DNA of 64,000 bases, taken from positions 1 to 64,000 of the forward strand of contig CAZFCE010000002.1 of the NCBI GenBank assembly GCA_964517605.1, given 5' to 3'. The notes under the pieces are model-generated. The model saw only the letters and a list, made by a program, of their open reading frames with translations, had not been told where the DNA came from and did not search any database. Positions 40,651 through 49,236 of the stretch are shown here, piece by piece. Numbering within the stretch: the stretch's first letter is position 1; every line of letters begins with the position of its first letter. Source of the stretch: J095 sp964517605. Its GTDB lineage: Bacteria > Chloroflexota > Anaerolineae > 4572-78 > J111. The position numbers and the translations under genes are program-made.

Positions 40651-40921
40651 TTGCTTTCAGTATAAACGAGAATGATAAATTATCCAAGTTGGGTCAATAT
40701 TATGTCTATCAACCGGAGGCATCATCTGGCGACTAATGCTTTTGCTTCGGTGCTGGTGGTTGGCTTGCTGGCGCGCGCTGGGCGATGTGGTCAGCACGCT
40801 GATGGCGGCGAGGTGGCGCGGCGGCGGTTGCTGCACACGCCCCAAAACGTGGTTTTTAAGGTCATTTGCCTTCCTGAAAGCCAACTTTCTTAAAAATAGC
40901 TTTCAGGAAGGTTTTTCTTTA
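40651..40921 (+). ncRNA. Candidate short plus-strand transcript between two minus-strand genes
   Basis: The 349-bp gap 40599-40947 holds no convincing protein gene. It carries a -35 TTGCTT (40651-40656), a 17-bp spacer and a -10 GATAAA (40674-40679), and 190 bp later a 13-bp perfect hairpin (40869-40881/40899-40911) followed by GTTTTTCTTT on the plus strand. Together they could make an RNA of about 230 nt. Short frames inside have no good ribosome-binding site. Confidence 0.35.
40869..40920 (+). terminator. Plus-strand intrinsic terminator
   Basis: CCTTCCTGAAAGC (40869-40881) pairs perfectly with GCTTTCAGGAAGG (40899-40911), followed by TTTTTCTTT. No T-run follows on the minus strand, so it is orientated for plus-strand transcription although the flanking genes are on the minus strand. 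Confidence 0.75.
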
Positions 40922-40947
40922 CAACCGATTTAAAAAACACACTCTAA

Positions 40948-42048
40948 CTAACCGGTGATGGCTCCGGCCAACGCCGGGCTAAAATCAACCGGCCAGATGG
41001 TTTGGTCATCGTACAGGGCTTGTTTTAGGTTTGCGCCAAGTAAATCATCGGTGGCCAAAAGTTGGGCGTTGGCCAGGTTTGCGCCTTTGAGCACGGCTCC
41101 ATGCAGATTGGCTTCGCGCAAGTTAGCGCCTTCTAAATTGACCCCTTCCAGGTTGGCCAGTTTGAGGTTGGCCCCGCGCAGGTTGGCCATGTTCAAATCC
41201 GCCATTGACAAATTGCACTGTTGAAGATGCGCTTTGGTGAGATCGGCCCAATTAAGTTGTACGCCGGTTAATTCGGCCCCAATCAGGTTGGCGCTCATCA
41301 ATTCGGCCCCAATCAGTTTGGCTCCGGTGAGTGTGGCTCCGGCTAAATTGGCTTCAATCAGGCATGCGCCGCTCAACTCGGCTTCAATCAACTTGGCGTC
41401 GCTCAAATCGGCGTTGCTCAAATCGCCACCGCGCAGATCAACGTTGCTCAAATCCGCGCCGTTCAAATCGGCCTCAAACAGGTTAGCGCCAAACAACGTG
41501 GATTTGCTCAAATCCGCGCCGCTGAGCCGGGCGCCGTACAGGTTAACTTTGCTCAGTTTGGCCCCTTTTAGTTTAACCGCGCTTAATTTGGCCCGGTTGA
41601 GCGTGGCTTCATTTAAAAATGCCCCGCTCAATTTGGCCCCGCTCAAATCGGTGCCGCTCAAATCCGCGCCGCTTAAATCCGTACCAAACAGGTTGGCGTT
41701 GGTTAAATTAGCGCCGCTCAAATCGGCATCGCTTAAATCGGCGGCAAACAGGTTGGCGTTGGCCATATCTGCGCCGCTTAAATCTGCGCTGTTAATTTTT
41801 GCGCCAATCAATTTGGCATCGGTCAATTTAACGCCACTCATGCGGATGCCGCTCATTTTGGCCCGGTTGAGCGTTGTGCCGGCAAAAAATGCGCCGCTCA
41901 ATTTGGCGTTAGTTAAAATGGCCCCGCTCAGGTCAATCTCGCTCAGATCAAGCCCGCGTAAATCGGTACCGCGCAAATCGAGCCGTTCACCCTTGCTTCT
42001 GGAAGAAAGGGTAATTTGTAACACCTGTTCTCGCGTTAATCTGGTCAT
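40948..42048 (-). CDS. Cytoplasmic pentapeptide-repeat protein
   Basis: ATG 42048 (AGGAG upstream) gives 366 residues. After a short charged N-terminal segment (TRLTREQVLQITLSSRSKGERLDL) almost the whole protein is A(D/N)LSG-type pentapeptides, giving a beta-helix of roughly 15-16 coils. There is no signal or membrane helix and no cysteine pattern. The gene's DNA is internally repetitive as a result. Unlike the 21 kb pentapeptide gene it lacks the LDxKWRLVWELVN modules. Function unknown; DNA-mimic and scaffold roles are known for relatives. Confidence 0.92.
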   Translation of the reverse strand: MTRLTREQVLQITLSSRSKGERLDLRGTDLRGLDLSEIDLSGAILTNAKLSGAFFAGTTLNRAKMSGIRMSGVKLTDAKLIGAKINSADLSGADMANANLFAADLSDADLSGANLTNANLFGTDLSGADLSGTDLSGAKLSGAFLNEATLNRAKLSAVKLKGAKLSKVNLYGARLSGADLSKSTLFGANLFEADLNGADLSNVDLRGGDLSNADLSDAKLIEAELSGACLIEANLAGATLTGAKLIGAELMSANLIGAELTGVQLNWADLTKAHLQQCNLSMADLNMANLRGANLKLANLEGVNLEGANLREANLHGAVLKGANLANAQLLATDDLLGANLKQALYDDQTIWPVDFSPALAGAITG

Positions 42049-42080
42049 ATTAACTGCTCCTGCCAAAAGATGGCCCTTAT

Positions 42081-42217
42081 CTAATTAACTCAAGTTGCTA
42101 CCTATAATAGATTTCGCCACAAAGACGCAAAGTTCGCCAAGATTTTTATAAAATTCTTTGTGTCTTTGCGGTTTAAATAGAATTTTCGGCCTAAAGGTGG
42201 CAACTTGGGTTAATTAA
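42081..42217. repeat. 137-bp imperfect palindrome (MITE-like) upstream of prfB
   Basis: The 306-bp gap 42049-42354 contains a large inverted repeat. The outer arms (42081-42103 and 42195-42217) match at 20 of 23 positions, all differences being transitions. The inner arms (CCACAAAGACGCAAAG near 42117-42132 against CTTTGTGTCTTTGCGG near 42156-42171) match at 14 of 16. The CGCAAAGACGCAAAG phrase recurs in many bacterial genomes as part of mobile palindromic elements. The rest of the gap holds the prfB promoter (TATAAT at 42308-42313). Confidence 0.75.
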
Positions 42218-42354
42218 TTTTATAGCGTAGAAAACAAAAAATTCAAATAGCACATATCGGCTAGCCAGGTTGCGCCGGATGGTTTCGCCTCCGTTATCGC
42301 TTTGTGGTATAATTTTAGTTTGTTTTCACATCTGTCTTAAGGAGTAATTATAGT

Positions 42355-43468
42355 ATGGAAGAACTACGGAACAAACTTACCGATATGAATGAGCGTATCG
42401 GTTTAAACTTGGTGCGTCTTTGACGTCCCCGGCAAAGAAAAACAGGTTGAAGTTTTAGAAAAAGAGTCGCAGGCCGCCGATTTTTGGAACGACCAGCGCC
42501 AGGCGCAAACCAAAATGCAGCATTTGTCGGCGTTGCGCGAGCAGGTAGAAACCTGGCGCGGCATTGAGCGCCGGGCCAACGAAGCCGCCGATTTATTGGA
42601 GATGGTCGCCGCCGAAGCCGATGAGTCGCTGGTTGAGGAGTTGGCTACCGAAATCAATACGCTGTTTGAACTGCTGGAAGAACTGGAATTTCGGATTATT
42701 CTGGCGGGTGAGCACGACAAAGGCGACGCCCTGTTGTCTATTCACGCCGGCGCGGGCGGCACCGAAAGCCAGGATTGGGCCGATATGCTTTCGCGGATGT
42801 ACATGCGGTGGGCCGACGCTCGCGGTTACAAAACGCTGCTGGTGGACCAAACTCTGGGCGAAGAAGCCGGGGTAAAAAGCGTAACGCTGGAAATTAGTGG
42901 CGAGTTTGCTTACGGCTATCTCCGGGCCGAGCGCGGCGTGCACCGGCTGGTGCGGATTTCTCCATTTGATGCCTCAAGCCGGCGGCACACCTCGTTTGCG
43001 CTGGTAGAAGTGGTGCCCGACATAAAAACCGATATTGATATTGAACTCAATATGGAAGAAATTGAAGTAGACGTGTACAAGTCTGGCGGTGCGGGCGGCC
43101 AGCACGTGCAGAAAAACTCCACGGCTATCCGGCTGCGACACCTGCCCACCGGCATTGTAGTCACCTGCCAAAACGAGCGCAGCCAGCTTCAAAACAAGGA
43201 AATGGCCCTGCGGATTTTGCGTGGCCGCCTGTACGATCTGGAACTGAAAAAGCAGGAGGAAGAATCCGCCCGGTTAAAAGGCCAGCATGTTGAAGCCGGT
43301 TGGGGCAACCAAATCCGCTCGTATGTGCTCCATCCCTACAAAATGGTAAAAGACCACCGCACCAGCCACGAGGTCGGCAACGCCGAGGCCGTGCTCGATG
43401 GCCGGCTGGATGACTTTATCGAAGCCTACCTGCGGTACACCATCGGTGAAAACGACCCGGTTAAATAA
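42355..43468 (+). CDS. prfB: Peptide chain release factor 2, with programmed +1 frameshift
   Basis: Release factor 2 recognises UAA and UGA. ATG 42355 (AAGGAG 10 nt upstream) opens 22 codons that end in CTT (42418-42420) followed by an in-frame TGA (42421-42423). Slipping one base forward at CTT-T reads GAC GTC CCC GGC and continues as DVPGKEKQVEVLEKESQAADF and onward to 43468, giving 370 residues. This is the classic RF2 autoregulatory frameshift, with an SD-like GGTG just before the slip site. The GGQ catalytic motif is in the GGAGGQHVQKNST segment. The tripeptide SPF region (VRISPFDASSRR) confirms RF2. An ATG at 42515 should not be taken as the start. Confidence 0.97.
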
Positions 43469-43486
43469 AAAGCCCGTAACCACCGC

Positions 43487-43514
43487 TTGACATTTTATGA
43501 ATTGCGTTTATAAT
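43487..43514 (+). promoter_or_regulatory. Near-consensus promoter ahead of the recombinase-rpoC unit
   Basis: Perfect TTGACA (43487-43492), a 16-bp spacer and perfect TATAAT (43509-43514) put the start near 43521. It lies after the prfB stop. The transcript would meet a hairpin at 43578 before the recombinase and rpoC genes. Confidence 0.75.
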
Positions 43515-43568
43515 TGTTGCGTATAAAGTAAATGAATTTATAGTTTCCTCTTGCGAGGCCCCTATAGT

Positions 43569-43618
43569 CAATCTAAGAAAGATTGCGCCTTTTATTACAG
43601 GGCGCAATCTTTTGTTGT
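43569..43618 (+). terminator. Hairpin terminator / possible attenuator between promoter and recombinase gene
   Basis: A 12-bp perfect stem (AAAGATTGCGCC at 43578-43589 with GGCGCAATCTTT at 43602-43613) ends in TTTTGTTGTTG. It can terminate prfB transcripts. It is also 60 nt downstream of a strong promoter, and CAATCT (43569-43574) can pair with AGATTG inside the left arm, giving a competing, weaker hairpin of the attenuator type. Confidence 0.7.
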
Positions 43619-43656
43619 TGTGTGGCTCAGGGCTTAACGGTGAAGTTGAGTCAATT

Positions 43657-44514
43657 ATGCTCCCCCATCAGGATGACGAAATACTGGCAAAATTTGAAGA
43701 GAGTTTGTCACAGCGAGCTTTGGCCTCGTCAACAATTGTTAACTACCTGGCCGATTTACGCGCCTTTCGGCGGTGGGCCAGGCAGCAGGTTTCGCCGGGA
43801 TTTTCGCTGGTCAACATTAATCAGGAGCATGTGCGGCAGTACCGCACCCATCTGGCCAAAGAACTGGAGCGCGCGCCTTCTACTACCAACCGCCATATTA
43901 TGGCGCTGCGCAAATTTTTTATGTTTGCCACCGAATTAAATATTGTAAGCGCCGACCCCACCGCCGGGGTGGCTTTACTGGCCGAAGCCCAACAACCCGC
44001 CGCCGATGTTCTGGCCGAAAACGATGTTGAAAAGTTGTTGTTGGCCGCGCAAAACGGCTCACGGGCCGGTTTGGTGCGGCGCGATGTGGCCATTTTGCAG
44101 TTGTTGCTCCGCACCGGCCTGCGCGTGAGCGAAGTGGTGGAACTGCAAAAAACCGATCTGGTGTTTGATAATCCCGGCGTCCATTTGCAGGTTAGCTCCG
44201 GCCAAAACCATAGCCGCCGGCTGCCGGTGCCGGGCGAACTGTGCAAAGTGCTGGTGGATTACCTTAACTTTCGCCCGCAAACCAGCAGCCCGCACTTCTT
44301 TTTAAACCAGGATGGCGGGCCAATTTCAAAACGAACGGTGCAGCGCATTGTGAGCGATTGCGCCAAAACCGCGGGGGTAGATGGCGTTTCCCCGCAAATG
44401 CTGCGGCGAACTTTTGCCCGGCAACTGTACGAAAAAACGCAAGACCTGGCCCTGGTTTCCAAGAGATTGGGGCATCAAAATACCGCAATTACCGAACAAT
44501 ATCTTTCGTTATAA
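43657..44514 (+). CDS. XerC/D-like tyrosine recombinase with incomplete active site
   Basis: ATG 43657 is chosen because the earlier ATG (43612) lies inside the terminator hairpin. The 285-residue protein has an N-terminal SAM-like domain (about 10-95) and a C-terminal catalytic-type domain. Arg (TGLRVSEV), second Arg (QMLRRTFA), His (RLGHQNTA) and Tyr (TEQYLSL) are present. However the HxxR histidine is replaced by Gln (PQMLRR) and the beta-hairpin Lys is replaced (SSGQNHSRR), so activity may be reduced or lost. The protein stops right after the Tyr. It is 42 bp upstream of rpoC with no terminator between, so the two are probably co-transcribed. Confidence 0.88.
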   Translation: MLPHQDDEILAKFEESLSQRALASSTIVNYLADLRAFRRWARQQVSPGFSLVNINQEHVRQYRTHLAKELERAPSTTNRHIMALRKFFMFATELNIVSADPTAGVALLAEAQQPAADVLAENDVEKLLLAAQNGSRAGLVRRDVAILQLLLRTGLRVSEVVELQKTDLVFDNPGVHLQVSSGQNHSRRLPVPGELCKVLVDYLNFRPQTSSPHFFLNQDGGPISKRTVQRIVSDCAKTAGVDGVSPQMLRRTFARQLYEKTQDLALVSKRLGHQNTAITEQYLSL

Positions 44515-44556
44515 AAACAGTTTTTATTTTATTACCCCATCAGGAGGTTCTTTACT

Positions 44557-47500
44557 GTGGAAGTAAAAGATTTCCGCGCTTTACGTGTAAGTTTGGCTTC
44601 ACCGGACGAAATCCGGGGATGGTCCTACGGCGAAGTGACCAAGCCGGAAACCATCAACTACCGCCGGCTGCGCCCGGAAAAGGACGGCCTTTTCTGCGAA
44701 GCTATTTTTGGCCCCACCAAAGATTGGCAGTGTTACTGCGGTAAATACAAACAAGTGCGGTACAAAGGCATTGTGTGCGAAAAGTGCGGCGTGCTGGTAA
44801 CGCGCTCATCGGTTAGACGCGAGCGCATGGGCCACATTGAACTGGCCGCGCCGGTGGCGCACATTTGGTACACCCGCCGCGTGCCCTCGTACCTGGGCCT
44901 GCTGCTCGATATTTCGCGGCGCAACCTGGATCGGGTGCTGTATTTTGCCCAGTACGTAATTGTGCGGGTAGATGAACAAGCCCGCGCCCGCGCCCTCAAA
45001 CGGTTGGATGATGAAGTTGGTCGTGCCGAAAAACGGCTTGATGAAGAACGGCAGGAACGGGTTGATTCGATTCGCCGCCAGTCCGATGACAACATTACGG
45101 CGTTGCGCGAAGCCCAGGAAAAATTGGCCGCCGATCTGGAAGATCGCCAGAACAGCCAGATTGAAAAGATAATGAAAGAGGCGCAATCGCTGCAATTTCA
45201 GCTTGAAGCCACCGGCAAAGTGACCAAAGCCCCCATTATTTTTATGGGCGACGAAGTGATTGCCAAAGAAGGCGAGATTCTGCACAACAGCCACCTGCAA
45301 AAACTGAGCGCGCTGGTTGAATCCCGGCTCAATGAAATCAAAGCCAACATCGAAGATGAGCTGAATCGTGGCAAGGGCCAGATTGAGGCCAAAATTCAGG
45401 GCCTCCGCTTCCAGTTGGATCAGGAAGTTGAAGCCCAAACCAGCGACAACACCCAGGAAATGCAAAACCTGGTGGAGCGCATCCATGAACAGCGGCAAGA
45501 ACTGGTTAACATTCAATCCATGCAATTCCTCAACGAATCCCAGTTTCGCGATTTGGAAGACCACTGGGGCAACGTGTTCGAGGCCGGCATGGGAGCCGAG
45601 GCCCTGTATGAAATCTGCAAAGACCTCGACCTGGACAAAATGGCCAAGGAACTGCGCACCCAAATTCGCAGCACCCGCTCCAAACAACTCAAGAAAAAAG
45701 CCATCAAACGCCTGCGGGTGGTTGAAAGTCTGCGCAAAAGCGGCAATCGCCCGGAATGGATGATTTTGACCGTGCTGCCGGTTATCCCGCCCGACCTGCG
45801 CCCGATGGTGCAGCTTGACGGTGGTCGCTTTGCCACCTCGGATTTGAACGACCTGTACCGCCGGGTGATTAACCGCAACAACCGCCTGCGCCGCCTGCTC
45901 GATTTGGGCGCGCCCGACGTGATCGTGCGCAACGAAAAACGCATGCTCCAGGAGGCCGTTGACTCGCTCATTGATAACAGCCGCCGGGGTAAAGCCGTAT
46001 CGTCGCGGGGCCGCCGCCAGCTTAAAAGCCTCAGCGATATGCTCAAAGGCAAGCAGGGGCGTTTCCGTCGCAACCTGCTGGGCAAGCGCGTGGACTATTC
46101 GGGCCGCTCGGTGATTGTGGTTGGCCCGGAACTGGAACTGCACCAGTGCGGGTTGCCCAAAGGGATGGCGCTGGAACTGTTCCGCCCGTTTGTTATCCAA
46201 AAACTGGTGGAATACAACTACGCCAACAACGTCAAAGGGGCCAAACGCATTGTAGAACAGCGCCGCTCCGAAGTGTGGGAAGTGCTGGAAGAAGTCATTC
46301 AAACCCGGCCAATTCTGCTCAACCGCGCGCCTACCCTGCACCGGCTGGGGATTCAGGCCTTTGAGCCGATGCTGGTTGAAGGCAACGCCTTGCAAATTCA
46401 CCCGCTGGTTTGTTCGGCGTTTAACGCCGACTTTGACGGCGACCAGATGGCGGTGCACGTGCCGTTATCCCAAAAAGCCGTCGAAGAAGCCCGCAGTTTG
46501 ATGCTGTCGTCTCGCAACCTACTGCTGCCGTCCAACGGCGAAGCGGTGGTTTCGCCCACCAAAGACATGGTGCTGGGCGTTTTCTATATGACTATGGAAC
46601 CCAACGCCCCCGCCGCCGGCGAACCCGAAGAAAAAATAAAAATCTTCACCGATACCGATGAAGTGGCGCTGGCCTACACTCTGGGCAAAATTGATATTCA
46701 CTCCCGCATTAAGCTGCTGCATTACCTGCCCAAATCCACCAACACCACGCCCGTTCAAACCACCGTGGGCCGGGCGCTGTTTAACCAGGCCTTGCCCGAA
46801 GGGCTGCGCTTTGTAAACCGGGTGCTGGACAAGGGCGCGCTCAAGGATTTGGTGGGCGAGTGCTACGCCAAACTGGGGCTGGACATTACGGCCAAAATGG
46901 TGGATCAGGTTAAGGCCATCGGCTTTAAATACGCTACCCGCTCCGGCACCACCATTTCGGTTTCTGATATTACCGTGCCTAAAGCCAAAAAGGACATTCT
47001 GGCCCGCGTTACCGAACAAGTGGCCAAAGCCGAACAACAATATCGCCGTGGTTTGATTACCGACGAAGAACGATATATCAAAACCGTGCAACTCTGGACG
47101 GAAGCCACCGAAGAAGTAACCGAGGCCGTGCGGTTGGCCATTGACCCGGAAAGCCCCATCAAAACGATGGCCGACTCCGGGGCCACCAAAGGCGGTTTCC
47201 AACCCATTCGCCAGTTGGCCGGGATGCGCGGTTTGATGGCCGACCCGAATGGCCGGATTATCCCGCTGCCCATCCGCTCTAACTTCCGCGAAGGGCTGAC
47301 CGCGCTGGAATACTTTATTTCCACGCACGGCGCGCGCAAAGGTTTGGCCGATACCGCGCTCCGCACCGCCGACGCCGGCTACCTTACCCGCCGTCTGGTT
47401 GACGTATCGCAGGATGTGATCATCAACGCCACCGATTGCGACACCAGCGTTGGGCTGGTCATCAACCGGGCGCACAGCGCCGCCATTGGCGAAGCCTTTA

Positions 47501-48885
47501 AGGAACGGCTGGTGGGCCGGGCCACGCTGCACAACATTGTTGACCCCGAAACCGGCGAAGTGGTGGTTGAGAAAAACACCCTGATGACCGACGAGGTGTA
47601 CAAACTCATCGAAAAGGCCAAAGTGGCTGAAGTAACGGTGCGCTCGCCGCTGCACTGCCAGCTTGAACAGGGCATTTGCTCGCTCTGTTACGGTGCCGAT
47701 ATGGGCCGGGGCGGTTTGGTGGGCATTGGCGCGGCGGTAGGTATTGTGGCCGCCCAATCCATTGGCGAGCCGGGCACGCAGCTTACCCTGCGCACCTTCC
47801 ACACCGGCGGTGTGGCGGGCGTGTCGGATATTACCCACGGTTTGCCCCGCGTGCAGGAATTATTTGAAGCCCGCAACCCCAAAGGCGAGGCCATTATCTC
47901 CGATTTGGATGGCCGGGTTGAACTGGTGGCCCACGAAGACGGCAGCCGGGTGCTAAAAGTAATCGCCTCCGAAATTCGGCGTGAAGATTACGACATCCCC
48001 GACAAATGGACGCGGCTGGTGGAAGACGGCGACGAAATTAGCGCCAAAACCAGGCTGGCTATTCTGGATGGCCAGGAAATTGTGGCCGAAAACGGCGGCA
48101 AAGTGCAGGTTGAGGGCAAAACCGTAACCATTCGCTGGGAACACACCGAAGAAGAAGAATACGAGATTGAATCGGCGGCCCGGTTGCGCGTAACCAACGG
48201 CGATCTGGTAAAAGTGGGCGAGCAACTCACCGAAGGCTCACTTAACCCCAACCGCATTTTGCAGGTGTTGGGCCGCGAAGCCGCCCAGCGGTATCTGCTG
48301 GAAGAAGTGCAAAAAGTGTACCGCTCACAGGGTGTGCCCATCCATGACAAACACATTGAAATTATTGTGCGCCAGATGACCAACAAAGTTCGGTTAGTCA
48401 CCAGCGGCGGCAGTGATTACCTGCCCGGCGAATTGATGGACTTCCAAAAATTCCAGGTGATGAACCAGAAACTCATTTCTGAAAATAAACGCCCGGCCAC
48501 CGGTCGCCCTATTCTGTTGGGGATTACCAAAGCCGCGCTCAACACCGATAGCTTCCTGTCGGCGTCGTCCTTCCAGCACACCATCAACGTGCTGGCGCAG
48601 GCCGCCATCGAAGGCAAGCGCGACGACCTGTTCGGCTTGAAAGAAAATGTTATTCTGGGCAAGCTCATTCCGGCGGGCACCGGTTACGCTCACTACTACC
48701 CCGCCGAAGGTTCCCACGAAGATGCCGGCAGCCGCGAAGAGTATGAAGTGTTGGGCATGGGCGATTTCTTTGAAGATGACGATGATGTGGACAGCGCCGG
48801 TCTTGACTCCGACGCCTACGGCGATGTTTACGAAGATGAAGTTGATGACGACACCGCTGACGAAGAATTTTCAATGTCGGCCTAG
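44557..48885 (+). CDS. rpoC: DNA-directed RNA polymerase subunit beta'
   Basis: GTG 44557 (CAGGAGG at 9 nt) starts this 1442-residue core subunit. N-terminal zinc ribbon: C59, C61, C74, C77. Residues about 135-330 hold a long charged coiled-coil insertion before the clamp helices. The catalytic NADFDGDQMAVH supplies D625, D627 and D629 for Mg2+. A second zinc site (CDTSVG..., CQLEQGICSLCYG) and the trigger-loop region are present. The C-terminus is an acidic tail of about 35 residues. rpoB is not adjacent; a recombinase gene lies upstream instead. Confidence 0.98.
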   Translation: MEVKDFRALRVSLASPDEIRGWSYGEVTKPETINYRRLRPEKDGLFCEAIFGPTKDWQCYCGKYKQVRYKGIVCEKCGVLVTRSSVRRERMGHIELAAPVAHIWYTRRVPSYLGLLLDISRRNLDRVLYFAQYVIVRVDEQARARALKRLDDEVGRAEKRLDEERQERVDSIRRQSDDNITALREAQEKLAADLEDRQNSQIEKIMKEAQSLQFQLEATGKVTKAPIIFMGDEVIAKEGEILHNSHLQKLSALVESRLNEIKANIEDELNRGKGQIEAKIQGLRFQLDQEVEAQTSDNTQEMQNLVERIHEQRQELVNIQSMQFLNESQFRDLEDHWGNVFEAGMGAEALYEICKDLDLDKMAKELRTQIRSTRSKQLKKKAIKRLRVVESLRKSGNRPEWMILTVLPVIPPDLRPMVQLDGGRFATSDLNDLYRRVINRNNRLRRLLDLGAPDVIVRNEKRMLQEAVDSLIDNSRRGKAVSSRGRRQLKSLSDMLKGKQGRFRRNLLGKRVDYSGRSVIVVGPELELHQCGLPKGMALELFRPFVIQKLVEYNYANNVKGAKRIVEQRRSEVWEVLEEVIQTRPILLNRAPTLHRLGIQAFEPMLVEGNALQIHPLVCSAFNADFDGDQMAVHVPLSQKAVEEARSLMLSSRNLLLPSNGEAVVSPTKDMVLGVFYMTMEPNAPAAGEPEEKIKIFTDTDEVALAYTLGKIDIHSRIKLLHYLPKSTNTTPVQTTVGRALFNQALPEGLRFVNRVLDKGALKDLVGECYAKLGLDITAKMVDQVKAIGFKYATRSGTTISVSDITVPKAKKDILARVTEQVAKAEQQYRRGLITDEERYIKTVQLWTEATEEVTEAVRLAIDPESPIKTMADSGATKGGFQPIRQLAGMRGLMADPNGRIIPLPIRSNFREGLTALEYFISTHGARKGLADTALRTADAGYLTRRLVDVSQDVIINATDCDTSVGLVINRAHSAAIGEAFKERLVGRATLHNIVDPETGEVVVEKNTLMTDEVYKLIEKAKVAEVTVRSPLHCQLEQGICSLCYGADMGRGGLVGIGAAVGIVAAQSIGEPGTQLTLRTFHTGGVAGVSDITHGLPRVQELFEARNPKGEAIISDLDGRVELVAHEDGSRVLKVIASEIRREDYDIPDKWTRLVEDGDEISAKTRLAILDGQEIVAENGGKVQVEGKTVTIRWEHTEEEEYEIESAARLRVTNGDLVKVGEQLTEGSLNPNRILQVLGREAAQRYLLEEVQKVYRSQGVPIHDKHIEIIVRQMTNKVRLVTSGGSDYLPGELMDFQKFQVMNQKLISENKRPATGRPILLGITKAALNTDSFLSASSFQHTINVLAQAAIEGKRDDLFGLKENVILGKLIPAGTGYAHYYPAEGSHEDAGSREEYEVLGMGDFFEDDDDVDSAGLDSDAYGDVYEDEVDDDTADEEFSMSA

Positions 48886-48917
48886 CGTTTTTAGCTAACC
48901 TGTGGTAAACTCGGTGA

Positions 48918-48960
48918 TTGCGCGGGGGTGTACTGCACCCCCACCCCATCGCAAATTTTT
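48918..48960 (+). terminator. Terminator-like hairpin after rpoC
   Basis: GGGGGTG (48924-48930) pairs with CACCCCC (48936-48942) inside flanking TTGCG/CGCAA arms, followed by ATTTTT. It separates rpoC from rpsU. Confidence 0.6.
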
Positions 48961-48982
48961 GACAGAAAGGGGGTGAGGGCAA

Positions 48983-49183
48983 ATGAGTGTACAACTTAGA
49001 TCCGGTGAATCTCAAGATTCGTTGTTAAAGCGATTCCGCAAAGAGATCATCAAAACGCGCGTTTTGAGTACTTATCGCAAAAAACGGTGGTTTGTTTCAA
49101 AAGGCGAACAGCGGCGCATCGCTAAACAACGAGCCATTCGCAAAGCTCGCCGCAAGATGATGCGTCGAACCCCCAACATGTAA
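48983..49183 (+). CDS. rpsU: Small ribosomal subunit protein bS21
   Basis: A 66-residue, strongly basic protein with the bS21 pattern: SVQLRSGESQDSLLKRFRKE at the N-terminus and KKRWFVSKGEQRRIAKQRAIRKARRK later. bS21 helps mRNA start-site recognition on the 30S subunit. It has a GGGGGTGAG ribosome-binding site and its own terminator 20 bp downstream. It lies 98 bp after rpoC, beyond a hairpin. Confidence 0.96.
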   Translation: MSVQLRSGESQDSLLKRFRKEIIKTRVLSTYRKKRWFVSKGEQRRIAKQRAIRKARRKMMRRTPNM

Positions 49184-49204
49184 AGGGGCGCTTGTGGTTT
49201 TTCA

Positions 49205-49236
49205 AGAGGGCAACTGAAAAGTTGCCCTCTTTTTTT
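49205..49236 (+). terminator. Intrinsic terminator of rpsU
   Basis: AGAGGGCAAC (49205-49214) pairs perfectly with GTTGCCCTCT (49221-49230), with a 6-nt loop and a run of eight T. The end overlaps the stop of the convergent pseudouridine synthase gene. Confidence 0.95.

Noticed and set aside
41234..42088. 284-codon plus-strand frame in the second pentapeptide gene
   Set aside because: A shadow of the repeated pentapeptide DNA read in reverse (LAPLKSA repeats); the sense repeats fit a beta-helix.
42515..43468. prfB beginning at ATG 42515
   Set aside because: The upstream sequence encodes the proper RF2 N-terminus across the CTT-TGA slip site with a strong ribosome-binding site before ATG 42355.
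44806..48717. Long open frames antisense to rpoC (up to 550 codons)
   Set aside because: They follow from the codon bias of rpoC, whose protein is unmistakable. The antisense products are His/Phe/Val/Gly-rich with no family signature and no ribosome-binding site.
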